Below are positions 48,294 to 60,009 of a stretch of DNA of 64,000 bases, piece after piece. How positions within the stretch are numbered: position 1 is the stretch's first letter; every line of letters begins with the position of its first letter. The position numbers and the translations under genes were made by a program. The notes beneath the pieces are model-generated. The model was not told the origin of the DNA. It did not search any database and saw nothing but the letters and a program-made list of their open reading frames with translations. This stretch comes from Mytilus edulis (taxonomy: Eukaryota > Mollusca > Bivalvia > Mytilida > Mytilidae): positions 71,364,502-71,428,501 of the forward strand of contig NC_092350.1 of NCBI RefSeq assembly GCF_963676685.1. The letters are read 5' to 3'.

Positions 48294-48883
48294 TGTTCCA
48301 GACCATATGAGTATTTGGACCGTACGCAACGTATGCGTATACTCTAACGGTCCGACCATACGCGTACGGTCGGACTGCATGAGTATACGCATACGGTCTA
48401 GTACAAGTCGGACGACATACATGTATTTGGACCATATGGTTTATTTTGAAAAATAAAAACATTTGTCAAAATCTTTTATTGAGTTTTACAAATCAATATT
48501 ATTACAATTAGAAGAGTAAAGTGAATAAGTGACATCAATCAATTGAAATTAAATATTTTTCTTGTCTATCTGAATCCTATTTTGACACTCTCGCCCATAG
48601 TCAGATTTTTTCAATTACATGTTTTGTTCATGCATGTTCTTTTGCATTTGCATTTCTTGATAGCAAAATAAAATCTTGCTTGTATTGCAGCAGCATGCAA
48701 TAAAATTTCTTCTTTTTCCAATGTACATTTTCACTTTGCATGTCAAAAGTTCTATAACTGCCAACTTCTTAGAATTAGGCAGACGTACGCGTACAGTCCG
48801 ACCGTATGCGTATTTTGAATAAAAGGTTTGCATACGGTCAAGACCGTAGGCGTACGGTCCTAATACTCATAAGGTCTGGAACA
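48294..48883. mobile_element. 590-bp terminal-inverted-repeat element (MITE-like), TA target duplication
   Basis: Ends TGTTCCAGACC...GGTCTGGAACA, flanked on both sides by TA. The inverted repeats are about 100-150 bp and contain many copies of short motifs (GACCGTACGC, ATACGCATACGGTC, CGGTCGGACTG). The middle 330 bp has no coding sequence, so the element is non-autonomous. TA duplication is typical of Tc1/mariner-type targets, but the family is not established. Confidence 0.75.
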
Positions 48884-49455
48884 TATACATCATCCACAGT
48901 TTAAAAGAAAGATAAATATAACAATATTTAAAGAAATCTAATTTGTTGTAAAACTTTAGTGAGTTGTGCTGTGAGTATCTTGCTACTACATTACGATTTA
49001 TCTAATGTGTTGTCTAACAAGTAATTCTTGCGATATAAAGACTCATCAGAATATCGGCCTCATAATTTTGATCCAGTGAATACATGTTTCATCAAATCTA
49101 AATAACATATATGACGGAGAAAAAACTCAAAGTTTGGTTACTCTCTTATTCAACTTTCAACTCTACGCGATTGCTTAAAAGCAATGTGTAAATTACGTTT
49201 TATATACATATACATGATATATTGTGTTAGTACAGTGGATTTGTAACACAAATGGTTTACTTACTGGAAAACGGAATTTGTATAACATATTTGCTGAAGC
49301 AAAGATAGTTCATCTATTTTAGAAGAAGCTATAATCTTATTTACATATCGTTCAGACAAAACATGTGATTTAACACACTTAATAAGCCAAATGGAAGCCG
49401 GAAGTCTTTGCATATAATTACAGATATGTGGCGTCAAATAGAGGATATATATCTA
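48884..49455. other. 3' flank of Toll-like receptor gene 1
   Basis: Non-coding. From about 49,100 it is homologous to 63,350-63,686 in front of the second receptor (AACACAAATGGTTTACT, ATAAGATTTGATTGCC), so the duplication unit included the 3' flank. Confidence 0.7.
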
Positions 49456-52014
49456 TTAATAAGATTTGATTGCCTTTTGAAGCTGTTCCCAAAAAACAAC
49501 ATCGCCGTACTCATCATTTGGATACTCAATATATGATTGACAATGAACCAGTTCTAGTATTTTAAGTGGAAGATCGCAAGCAGACATTTGCTCGTAAAAT
49601 ACTAGGAAAAGGATGTTCTCACAATTACGTTCATAGATACTCTCCATTTTAGCCATATTATATTCGAACATACACCAGTAAGAAGCTAAATAATTTGCAG
49701 ACATTATGACAATAGTTTTCCGGCTGTTATGAATTGCGGATGTAATATTGGTGGCGATGTCATTTCCCGGTAGGAAATTACGCCTATGCAAGCACAACTG
49801 AATTCCACCATTTTTTTCCAGATTATTGAGAAGTTTATGGTGTACAAATGTGTCATCCTCATTTGCATATGACACGAACGCATCATACATGTATAATCGT
49901 TCATCTTTGTCGTCTGAACGAGGTTCGGGGTCATGCCATTTGACTTTGACCATGTAGTAAAGATAGCGTAGTTTCCATCTATATCTGTAAACAATACCAC
50001 CACAAAGAATAAAAATAAATACCAATATTCCTGTCGTTACTCCAATTATTAAACCTTCATATGACATACATTCCTTTTGTATTGTTTTAAAAACTTCTCT
50101 CGGGTTTTGCAGAAGACTGATGGTGTTTTGTGATGTTTTACATTCGTATTCTTCCCGATGATGAATAATGGTTGATGTGTAAATTATCCATTTGACGAAA
50201 GACTGAGAATCACAATTACATACAAGATTATTTTCAGCAAGGTCAATAGTAAGATTTTTATTAATTTTGGCAATCGAGTCCAACTCGTTCATGGCATATT
50301 GACTCAGTGCAGATATTCTATTATTCCGTAAATTTAAAGACGTGAGTTTTTTCATATGAGAAAGTTTAAAGTTGATATCCTCAATCATGTTTTCACTGAG
50401 GTCTAATTTTTCTAAATTGTGTTGCTTTTGAAATAACAGATGTGGTATATTCGTTATTTTATTTTTAGAAAGATTTATGTACAGGACGTTATGGAGGTAC
50501 TGAAATATTTCTCCGTTGACATCCTTTGGTAAAACAAGTCCTAGAAGATTGTTTTGTAGCAGTAAACATCTTAAATTGATGAAATCTGAACTAAAAAATG
50601 TCTTTGAAACATTGGAACAAAAGTTTACTGAAAGGTCCAAATGTGTTAGTTTTTTTACATTCGTTATTGGACCTGTCCATGTATGCAAGATATTATCACT
50701 CAAATCTATATTTTCTATTTCATTTTCAGTGAAACTCAAGTTTGGTAGTTCAAGTTTTACGTTGTTAGACCTCATCGAAACCTTTATCAGATTCCTTGGC
50801 ATTGGAAAAACAAACTTACCAGATCTATTTTTAAACAGTTCCAAAATTGGACGTTCTTTATATAACCAATTATTTTCAGAATTGATGGTAATATTTTCTT
50901 CTTTAATCGGACATTTTTCTACATAAGATGAGATCATATCAAAAGGAGAAGTATTGTCAGACATTGCCAGTGATACAATTGGCATATTTGTGAGATCAAG
51001 GAAATATTTGCCTGCAGATAAAACGTTTTTCGTTATATCTACACTTTTGAGTGTTTCAGGTAAATATTTAATTGCTCCGGATTCTATTGTCTGGATACGG
51101 TTCCCGGCGCCTTCCAGTCTAACAATTGACGTATTCTGTAAATTCCATATGTGAGAAGTTTTCAGGACTGTAGTCTTTTCCAAAATACCATGAATATAGT
51201 TAAATTTCAAGATTTCAATTGCTGAATGCTGCAAATCGGTGGTAATATTTTCAAGCGCGTCGAATCGTAAACATGTGTTTAGAGAAACGTCAATTTCCAA
51301 TATATTTCTCAATAACTTAAACGTTCCTTTGAAAAGATATTGTATTTTGCATTGGGATAAGTTCAAATGAGTTATTTGAGGCAAGAACAAGAATGTTTTC
51401 TCTGTTAGTATAGTCAACTTGCAATTACCAGTTAAGCCAGATAGATCTATTTTTTTAAGGTTTTTAAAATAGCTGAATTTCTCATCGAGAATTGCAATTT
51501 TGTCTGCAATATAATCTATTGACAGCGATTCTAGTGATCGTAGTTTCCACAAATCTGGCACGAATGATGTACGGACATTTCTTTTCAAATTCAAGTGTTT
51601 TAAGTTCTCCAGGAAATGAAAGGCTGAATATTTAAACGACCAGTTTTCAAATTTCAAATCATTGTTGCTAAGATTTAAAGAGAGTAAATTTGAGAGTCCT
51701 TTGAACGAGTTTTGTCGTACTTGACTAATCTTATTGAAAGACAAATCCAAAGTCGTCATTAAAGAGTTGCCTACGAAAATCCCATCTTGTATCATACTGA
51801 TATTATTATTTCGGAGAGATAACTCTTGAATATTGCTTGGAAACACAGGTATACGAAGTAGATCTTTGCCTGAACAATCTGCTATAAGATTTCGTGAACC
51901 AGGAACGTCTTTGTATAGACAGCAACTGGCAAATTGACATGCTTTCCATTCTTTAATATCATGGAGGATTGCATATTTGCAACTACTTAGTAAAACAAAA
52001 GAAGTAACTAACAT
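49456..52014 (-). CDS. Toll-like receptor (852 aa)
   Basis: Uninterrupted single-exon coding sequence. Residues 1-20: short signal-like hydrophobic start; about 27-55: Cys-rich LRR N-cap (CQFASCC, ADCSGKDL); about 60-594: roughly twenty leucine-rich repeats (LTTLDLSFNKIS-type units such as LLSLNLSNNDL and LEKLDLSENMI); 595-649: LRR C-cap (NNLVCNCDSQ ... IQKEC); 654-676: membrane helix GLIIGVTTGILVFIFILCGG; 708-852: TIR domain with box 1 YDAFVSYA, box 2 LHRRNFLPG and box 3 FW (VVFWEQL). Such receptors bind microbial or host ligands outside and signal through TIR adaptors such as MyD88. There is one C-cap only, the single-cysteine-cluster layout. An AG acceptor ends 20 nt before the ATG and the frame stays open through those 20 nt, so a 5' leader exon or a few more residues upstream are likely. 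Confidence 0.93.
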   Translation of the reverse strand: MLVTSFVLLSSCKYAILHDIKEWKACQFASCCLYKDVPGSRNLIADCSGKDLLRIPVFPSNIQELSLRNNNISMIQDGIFVGNSLMTTLDLSFNKISQVRQNSFKGLSNLLSLNLSNNDLKFENWSFKYSAFHFLENLKHLNLKRNVRTSFVPDLWKLRSLESLSIDYIADKIAILDEKFSYFKNLKKIDLSGLTGNCKLTILTEKTFLFLPQITHLNLSQCKIQYLFKGTFKLLRNILEIDVSLNTCLRFDALENITTDLQHSAIEILKFNYIHGILEKTTVLKTSHIWNLQNTSIVRLEGAGNRIQTIESGAIKYLPETLKSVDITKNVLSAGKYFLDLTNMPIVSLAMSDNTSPFDMISSYVEKCPIKEENITINSENNWLYKERPILELFKNRSGKFVFPMPRNLIKVSMRSNNVKLELPNLSFTENEIENIDLSDNILHTWTGPITNVKKLTHLDLSVNFCSNVSKTFFSSDFINLRCLLLQNNLLGLVLPKDVNGEIFQYLHNVLYINLSKNKITNIPHLLFQKQHNLEKLDLSENMIEDINFKLSHMKKLTSLNLRNNRISALSQYAMNELDSIAKINKNLTIDLAENNLVCNCDSQSFVKWIIYTSTIIHHREEYECKTSQNTISLLQNPREVFKTIQKECMSYEGLIIGVTTGILVFIFILCGGIVYRYRWKLRYLYYMVKVKWHDPEPRSDDKDERLYMYDAFVSYANEDDTFVHHKLLNNLEKNGGIQLCLHRRNFLPGNDIATNITSAIHNSRKTIVIMSANYLASYWCMFEYNMAKMESIYERNCENILFLVFYEQMSACDLPLKILELVHCQSYIEYPNDEYGDVVFWEQLQKAIKSY

Positions 52015-52034
52015 GTAAGGATGGTTGATGTTCC
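52015..52034 (-). other. 5' end of the receptor exon and likely leader-intron acceptor
   Basis: On the minus strand TATTATCTCTGCAG precedes the exon, a good pyrimidine-rich acceptor, 20 nt before the ATG. It suggests an intron in the 5' leader, as in many TLR genes with an uninterrupted coding sequence. The upstream exon was not located. Confidence 0.5.
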
Positions 52035-53139
52035 CTGCAGAGATAATAAATATGCAGTTTATATGCAGTCAATTTCAAGCTTACAATTGTACTAAGAAAG
52101 ATGCGCTGTTAACAAAAATAAAATGCAATTGCTTAAGCATGTTAAGAATGGGAAATAAGAATACTAATTCCCTAAAAGTAAGCAAGATAAACTAAATTAT
52201 TCATAAAAATAATGCAAATCACAGTTCGAAATGATGTTGACCTCTGTGAACTGAAGAATGTTTCCTTTTTCAATCGTAAAAAGATAACATTTTTGTTAAA
52301 ATTTAATGGTAATCTACAGAAGAAAAGGTCACAACTGTTGAATATATGAGTTTGAGGTGTATGCTCCAATATGGTAAGGTATGAATTTTTTGGTAATGAG
52401 ACAATTTCCCAACTTGTTGTAAATTGTGTTTTATTTCAGTTATGATTTAAAAAATACCTCATCATAGATATATACCAGGCTTATGTAGACCAATTTCAAC
52501 TTACCGACTTTTGACTCGGAAAATTTGCATTTTTTCCACAGGATACATTTTCTATGGCGGGACAAGCAAGAGCAACATAAATAAGTAAATTCGAGAATTC
52601 AATCGCTACAAGTTTGAGGGTGAAATGCTTTATATGCACGATAGAATCATCGGAAAACAGTAAGCATTCCCCAAAAGCTGCGATGATTATATATTTGATT
52701 TTACCTCTTTTGGTCGGTCGTTATTAACCGAGTATCAAGATGTTCTATCACAGAGTAGTCAATCTGTCGAAAAATTATAGAATCCGGCGCCAAAAGTCGG
52801 TAATATTAAAATGGTATATTGGTAACTCGAGACGTGCGTTTCGTCTGAATAAGACTCATCAGTTGCACTTGAATCAATTGTAATGAAATAGGATACAAAG
52901 TGAAGAGCTGAAATATCTAATCAGTAGTGCCTTAAACGACCAAGAAAATAGATGCCAAAGATTAGAAAAATCTGTTCTAAATGGGCTTTTAATCTCGTTA
53001 AAGCCAGAGACCACAAGTTAAATGGCTGACCCATGATCACCTACAGCTTCGTTATTGTCATTGATGCCGGATTAAAATAGCTTTATAAGTGTTACCCATT
53101 TGTTTTGTGCATATTGTTGATGAGGGGTTAAACGCATTT
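52035..53139. other. upstream flank of the receptor gene
   Basis: Non-coding; includes the ribozyme-like motif at 52,820-52,875. No leader exon could be recognised. Confidence 0.45.
52820..52875 (-). ncRNA. hammerhead-ribozyme-like motif with complete catalytic core
   Basis: On the minus strand: AACTGATGAGTC, loop TTATTCA, GACGAAAC, GCAC, GTC, TCGAG. The boxes CTGATGA and GAAA, stem II (GTC/GAC), a 2-bp stem III (AC/GT, loop GCAC) and the GTC cleavage site are all intact. Stem I pairs poorly (alternate positions), unlike the copies at 31.3 and 32.3 kb, so activity is doubtful. Type I hammerheads with a very short stem III are known from Penelope-like elements and animal retrozymes. Confidence 0.65.
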
Positions 53140-53470
53140 TGAACGGAAATGGGAAATGTATCAAAGAGACAACAACCCAACCAAAAAAAAAAAGAAATCA
53201 GCCGAGGACCACCAATGGACCTTTAATACAGCTAGAAAATCCCGCACCCAGAGGCATGCTTCAGTTCCCTCAAATGAAAATAACGTACTAGTTCAGTGAT
53301 ATAAACCGACATACTAAACTCCGAAATATATTAAAGAAAGTAAAGTTAAAAATCAAAAATCATACAAGACTAACAAAGGCCAGAGTCTTCAGCTTTGGAA
53401 GGGCGCAAAAATGTGGCGGCGTTAAACATGTTTTTTTGAGATCTCAACCCTTCCCATATACCTCTATCTA
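53140..53470 (-). repeat. solo 3'-end fragment of the Naiad-like element
   Basis: Matches 13,840-14,130 in the same orientation: GAAATGTATCAAAGAGACAA, CAAGACTAACAAAGGCCAGA, GGGCGCAAAAATGTGGCGGC. It keeps the 3' terminus and lacks everything upstream, the usual result of 5' truncation. Confidence 0.75.
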
Positions 53471-53493
53471 AAATAGAAAAATATAAACGTGCC

Positions 53494-53860
53494 CATTTGT
53501 ATCAGAGTGTATGAATGTTCTCACCTGTATCCGGGTGTATGAACGTACTCACTTGTATCTGAGTTTATAAAAGTATTTACCTGTATCTGAATGTATGAAA
53601 GCATTCAACTGTAGATGAGTGTATGGAAGTATTCAACTGCATCTGAGTGTATTAAAGTACTTAACTGTATGTTGGTGTATAGAAATACTATCCTGTATCT
53701 GAGTGTAGGAAATTACTAACTTGTATCTGAGTGTATGAAAGTACTTACCTTTATCTGAGGGTATGCAAGTACTCAAATGTATCTAAGTTGTATGAAAGTA
53801 CTCACTTCTATCTGAGTGTATGAAAGTACTCATCTGTATCTGAGTGTATGAAAGTAAAAT
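53494..53860 (+). repeat. 28-bp minisatellite, about 13 units
   Basis: Imperfect tandem repeats of a unit close to TATCTGAGTGTATGAAAGTA followed by CTCACCTG. Unit length stays at 27-29 bp across the array. It starts directly after the Naiad-like 3'-end fragment. Confidence 0.9.
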
Positions 53861-54904
53861 CTGATTGTAAAAAATTAATTCATTCTTTCTCCATATGATA
53901 TGATTTGGTGAAAATAAGAAAATATATACTTACACATCTTTTAATCATCCTTAGAAAAAATCAAATAAAGACGCACAATTTTATAGTTAGTATAAAGTTA
54001 CCGAACCCGGAACAAGATATTTAACTTAATATGTATATAAAATGATTGGTCATGAATTTTCCTCAGTTTAAAGTTCACAGACACTGTTTAATAACGCGTA
54101 TATAAAAGTTATTTATAATCTAAAAATAAAAATAAGTTGTAGTCTTCTCATATTACGGGTCGTTAGTTACGGCGACTTTAAATGACTGCATCTGATTTAC
54201 ATAGAAGTGATAAATAATTAATTATCTTTTCTCTATTCTAATCAAAACAATTGCTATTGAAAAAAAGGAATAGTGCCTTTATCTAAAATTTCATGATGCA
54301 GTAACACCATCATGATCGGATCTTAGTGTCTGTTTTGTTGGCAAATTGATACATTTCGACTGCTTTGTATGGCAATATGGATCGCTGTATTACTAGTTGC
54401 TTTTTTTATTCGGGTTAAATTACCAAAACCTGAATGCTTCTGCTTTTTCAAAAGATAAGAAGGAAGAAAGTATCAAAAGAGAGAAATGTAGCTTTTGGAA
54501 ACTTGACTGTAACTATTCACATTACTGTGTGTTTAACTTGTACAAAACATTGTCTTGTCACGTAAAGGGCGTGTGAACGTGACCAAATTTAGAAATACAA
54601 CAATTTGAAACGTTACTCATCTGGCTGGCCATTTGGAGAACTTCTTGTTAAATCGTCAAAGTATTTTTCAAAAACTTGTATTTTCTAGAGCCATAAACGG
54701 CCCTTAAATACCCCTGTCCCACGGTTTGAAAAATATAAATGCACTAGAAAAAATTCAAATTAGAAATGAAATTTTAAGGAGATAATATTACCAGTACCCT
54801 TTCATTTTATATATTGCTTACTTAATCATCGTTATGTTTATTGATTTTGATTACAGCTGAAAAGGCGTACAGAATGGGTCAATTAGTTCGACAACAAAAT
54901 AGTC
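53861..54904. other. non-coding stretch
   Basis: No gene or repeat recognised. Confidence 0.45.
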
Positions 54905-56415
54905 CAACAGGTCTTTGTTTCATTGGTTTAACAAGTCATTCTATAAATGTGTTTTCAATGTCAAGAGCCTGCAATTGGATATGGTTGTTGTCTTATACAT
55001 ACGTTTTCTGTTGTTATTGTTTTTGAATTAACAGCAAAGCCTTTGGTTTACTTGTTATAATTGTTTCCACAATTATTATGATGGAACTTTTTAAAGCGTA
55101 CCGTATGGTATCGATCTTTTTTAGTTTTTAAAGGCCAGTCAGTGATGTAAAGATGATTTTACCTACGTTCCTTGTTTGTTTTTTTTTTTTTTTCAATTGT
55201 TCTGATATTGCCAATCATCATTCAAAATTAAACCAGAAATAATTTTAAAACAATACATCAGTGTAGATTAGGTGCGGTTAGTTGAATTACTATACATTTC
55301 AAGATATGAATGTATTGTTGAATTTAAATGAAAGATCTGCAGGTGATTAACCACGAATAAAGTCTGTATTCTAGATATAATTTGTGTTTAAGTCGTATTG
55401 TTTGTTTTTTTTTCTTTTTCTCTGGGGAAGGGGATTGATTTATAAAATTTTAACGGCGTTCATTTAGTTTTCAATCCAGGTTCAACCCACTATTTCCAAC
55501 ACAACATCAACACCTTGTTAAAAGTGAAAAGACGATTGTTTTTCATCCGTGCCGTTCGTTAATATAGTGCAACGTCGATTTTGTTAGATTTTGTGGACTT
55601 CTCCTATTTTTAATTTACCATGACTATCTGAATTTTTGTAATGCTTTTCTATCATTTGCAGGGTTTTAAGTCCCTTTTCCTTTGATTTTGTTAACTTTAT
55701 AATCAATCACATTTATGTTTTTAAACCTGCGTGTTGTCACAATTTGTTGTTGTTTTCTCAGATTGCAGCAAAGTCATCCTGTTTCCATAATAACCCCATT
55801 TTTACCTAAAATTATAGATCTGTGATTAATAATCATGCAATCTTAATCAGCAAAAATAGCCTAAACGGATTTTTGCAGATTAAAAAGACAAAATTCTTTT
55901 TGATAAGAATCATTGAAAATCAAACCGATATATTTAATTCCGGCCCGTGTTACACATGTAGACATATATTTGTATATCTCACCTGGTATTACTATTGATT
56001 AAATTGGTGGAAAACTGCCTAATTCATTTGTTATTTTACATTAGGGATAGAGACGTCGTTCATATTCAATTACAAGTTAAACCCATTTGCATTGTAACTA
56101 TGTTTCTTTTATAATTACAGAAGAAAAAACATATTTAATGACACAAGATACAATGATATCTGTTAAATTACCATCCTTGGGTCTGTTGTAAAACGGTTTT
56201 AAGTCATGCGTCAAATCGATATTTAAATCTAATATATATTACCTGTTCAATGACGAAGTGTAAAATAGTTTTGTAATCAATTGTTGTTTCCACATCAACC
56301 GATTTTTATACATGTTTTTATGATATCGAAAGAACAGAAATCTTAATTAGAACATGGACGAACGTCTAGCTAGGTATTCCTCATTCATGCCTTATGTATT
56401 TTATAAACCAGTTTT
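54905..56415. repeat. segmental duplication, copy A
   Basis: About 1.5 kb with a clear counterpart at 60,702-62,497. Shared landmarks in order: TTTCATTGGTTTAACAAGTC, GCAATTGGATATGGTTGTTG, GTAAAGATGATTT, GAAAAGACGATTGTTTTTC, TTGCAGGGTTTTAAGTCC, AACGTCTAGCTAGG. No coding sequence. It has the empty site (CCATAATAACCCC) of the insertion present in copy B. Confidence 0.85.
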
Positions 56416-58607
56416 TTCTTCGTCTTTTATTTCTTAGCACATTGACCTATTTTCTTATTTCTTTATTATTTTTTGTTTTGTTTTATATCGGTACTCTTTA
56501 TCCTCAATGAGTTCAAATCCATCAAATCATTACTCCTTTTGTAGCATGCATAAATACTTCTGCTTTAAAAAAAACACACATAAATGGGGCGGAGTTGTAT
56601 AGTTTAATTTAAGGTATAAGTCACAGTTGGGTATTTGCAAACAATTTACACATTGTGAAATAGGTGCTTAGATTCGATGTATAAATAATTATTACAAAAA
56701 GATTCCCGAAACAAAAATAGACAAATAAGAAAAACATTTCATTCATTTATGGCTACATTTCGGTAAAGGGTTTTATACTTTCATTGAAACGTTGGTATAC
56801 TGTATGACAAAGATAACAAAATAACCCGGTCTACCAACATTCGTCCAATATTTGATTAGCTGTTTGTTGCTAAACGTCCAGTGGCAATAAGTTTATCCAT
56901 ATTAAGGACGAGAACAAATTGAGAATAAATATGATAAGTAGGTTCTGTTATAGAGGCGTCCAGGATAAAGGTCGGAGAAATATAGTATGCCATGAGAAAT
57001 GAGGATATATTGGATAGATACAGAAATGTAGCCTTGCAACTGGTTAACAACGGACCAACAAAGAGTTGTTGAAAGGGTTCTTAACGTGAAAACAGTGAGG
57101 CACTCTCTTTACAAAAGGCATCGAATTGAACGTTCTCATTCTGGCAGTAAGTGGCTGCACATTTGTACATCCCACACGGCCAATCTGACGCCCCACTTTG
57201 GCGAAGGTTTTACTGCTGTTTTGGGGAAGATTAATGGTGACCATACTTCTATTCATCTGTCACCCTTGGGAGTCGATATTTGTGTATCAGTTTGGAACGT
57301 ACCAGTCGACTATAATACATTTGTCAACAATTATTTTTTATATGAGACCTTTTTTGGTACCAATCTATATAATATACCTACATGACACTGAAGTTTTAAA
57401 TTTCAGAAATGTCACATCTGTGGAGAATTAGATAGTCAGCAGTGGTTTGGTGTTTAAAATTTGACGAAGCATTTTGTGTTAACTGCAAAGAACACCACTA
57501 TTAATCAAAAATGGTCAACAGACGCTATAAAGAGAGTTATGAATGAATCTTTCAGTTGAAATAGAATGTGATATAAACGTTCATTTGATTTTTTACAGAG
57601 TTATCTCCCTGTAGCGTTGTCTACCACCATAATACGAGGGTTTTTTAATCAGATAGCATATATTGTACTTACACATTGTCAGGTTTGCCAAAGATACCAA
57701 CAAGAAATAAAATTCAACACAAGATTCTTTGGAAAGAATAAAACAACTGCACTCGGAAGTACAATCATATAAAGATAAACTGTTTAAAAATTCCAACATT
57801 GTAAGTGTTAGAATATCGAATACACAAAGTGCGTGTTTCCAAATGGAGTATGACAATTTATAACATGAAAAAAAAATGTAGCACACAATTCTTTAGAAAT
57901 TGTAATGAGACTACACCCGGAAGAAGATATTGATATAAGACGTCAATTACCCCAAAAACCCAAATCGTAGGAGTTAAAATGTTGCATACAAAGAAGGTGT
58001 AAATAAGAGAAGTAAGGTTAAACAGGCTACATATAACAGAAATAAAGACCAACACACGATACAAAGTTTATCATTGTGTAAAATGTTTAAACCCGGGTGA
58101 GAATATGGATTTAGACACCAAATCTATTAATAATCACATAATAGGAGGATAGTTCCGAATATACACAAAATGATGAACCAACAACGTGAACAAGTTGTTA
58201 ATGATTAAAAAAGGACGAAATGTACACTTGAATTATATAATGACTAGTTAATAGTTTGTTGACCTCTATATATATTTGATCGTTAGGATATCTTTTCAAT
58301 TAGACCAATAATGTGTATCCTTTAAGTCATATAGACAGAAATCACTGTACCTGCTCAAATCGCAGTTAGAGAGATTAAATGGCTCAGGTTTAAATACTTG
58401 TAAACAAATTTTACAAATGACAATAAAAAATGATTCAACAGAAAATTTCTCACCCTGGCAATACTGTATTTTCTGTTTCAAAATATAGGAAATAAGAAAG
58501 TATCAAATAGAATAGCTTTAGTTAGCAGAACTGTTATATGTTATATTGTGTTATACTTTCACGACGTATGGTTTATATAAAGGGGAAAAAATATTCAACC
58601 TTCACAG
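56416..58607. other. non-coding stretch
   Basis: No gene I can support. The segment 57,044-57,260 has the look of a once-coding repeat (higher GC, open on both strands) but I cannot name it. Confidence 0.4.
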
Positions 58608-59714
58608 CAGAGATGGGTCCGATTACTTTCAATGTAATTGATTAAATTACAATTACTTTCAATTTGTCATTTGTACGATTAAATTACAATTACTTTGTCA
58701 TTTGTACGATTAAATTAAATTAATGATTACATCATTTCTGAAAGTATCTGATTAAATTAATAATTACATTGTCAAAGTAATCATGATTACATCTGATTAC
58801 AATGAATTTAAAAAACAAAACATTTTGAATGATGTGAATGATAAACGTTCAATATAACTATAGAATTTTGAGAAAGTATTTTATATGGTTCAATTATAAA
58901 ATGATAACTTCAAATTAAACTTCATCTATTTAAATAAACACCAAATTTAACTTCATATATATACATTACACTTTATCACCAATGATCTCTGAATTATTTT
59001 GAATTAAATTTAATAAAGATATATCATAAGAGTTTTTTGTTTGTCTTCTGACCTCTTTCATAATTTATATGTATTCCAAGTTGCAGGTTATGGAAGTTTA
59101 AATATGGATGAAATAAAGTTACTGGTTAAAACTATGTTTTAATAGAAATGTTTAACCAAATTGTAAACAATATGCAAGTACAAAAAATCATTGCATTTTA
59201 CATGTCCAGTCCAATTTTTTAAAATTCTAAACAACATATTTGTCCACCTTTAAATTTAGTTTGTGCTAATTAGATAAATTTTCATGTTTGATTTATCTTT
59301 TATCATATATATTACTCTACTGCTATACTCAATTGGTAATTGAAATAAAAACAAACCTTAATTAGTCTCCTTCCTGTCAATTCAAAGTTGACAAAAATTA
59401 CAAAAATTAACAAAAGATTATAATTCAGGGTTAAAGAAAAGTATTACTTGAATATATAACAGTTATTATCAAATAGTAATATGAAGATCATTATAAAACA
59501 ATGAATATACATGTATGTACAATATCTTTTATCAAGATAATAGGTATATAATTGTATTATATGTCTCTGCTTAGGCTAAGGATGACTTTTCAATACTGTA
59601 ACAGTTTATTTTTTACTGAAGTAGACATGCTGATTAATGATTACACTGATTACTTGAAAAATTGTAACCAATTACAGCTGATTAACGATTACAATTACAA
59701 TTACCCCAAGTCTG
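58608..59714. mobile_element. non-autonomous hAT-like element, 1107 bp
   Basis: Flanked by an exact 8-bp direct duplication CTTCACAG (58,600-58,607 and 59,715-59,722). Starts CAGAGATGGG and ends CCCCAAGTCTG, short CAG-type termini, with sub-terminal inverted AT-rich repeats made of ATTACAATTAC units. An 8-bp duplication and CAG termini are the hallmarks of hAT transposons. The interior has no transposase frame, so it must be mobilised in trans. The exact duplication suggests a fairly recent insertion. Confidence 0.85.
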
Positions 59715-59892
59715 CTTCACAGGCCATTTTTATCACATATTACTTTTGTTGTTTGGAATTTTTTTACATGATTATGAATTGTAAAAAGATGCAAGGTTAG
59801 CCTTATTGCGCCTGACAGTTCCTTATTTGTTTACTCATTTTATAACTATATGTCCTAAATAAACTCATCGTAGATAAGCCAGAGTATGTTAT

Positions 59893-60009
59893 TCGTTGTT
59901 TGTCGTTGATTTCCGTTTTTCGTTAATTTCCGTTTGTCGTTGGTTTCCATTTGTCGTTGGTTTCCATTTGTCGTTGGTTTTCGTTTGTCGTTAATTTCCG
60001 TTTGTCGAA
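59893..60009 (+). repeat. 16-bp minisatellite, about 7 units
   Basis: Units near TTTCCGTTTGTCGTTG repeated with small changes. Confidence 0.9.

Noticed and set aside
49010-49060. Another CTGATGAGTC on the minus strand, as in a hammerhead
   Set aside because: No matching GAC/GAAA box or cleavage site follows; only the first box is present.
53494-53860. Possible CRISPR-like array
   Set aside because: Repeats of 28 bp follow each other without unique spacers, so it is a minisatellite.
57044-57385. Overlapping open frames on both strands with higher GC
   Set aside because: It may be part of an old repeat, but I could not tie it to a family or to exons, so it is not called as a gene.
59552-59800. 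Plus-strand frame of 82 codons
   Set aside because: It straddles the end of the hAT-like element and its target duplication, so it is not a gene.
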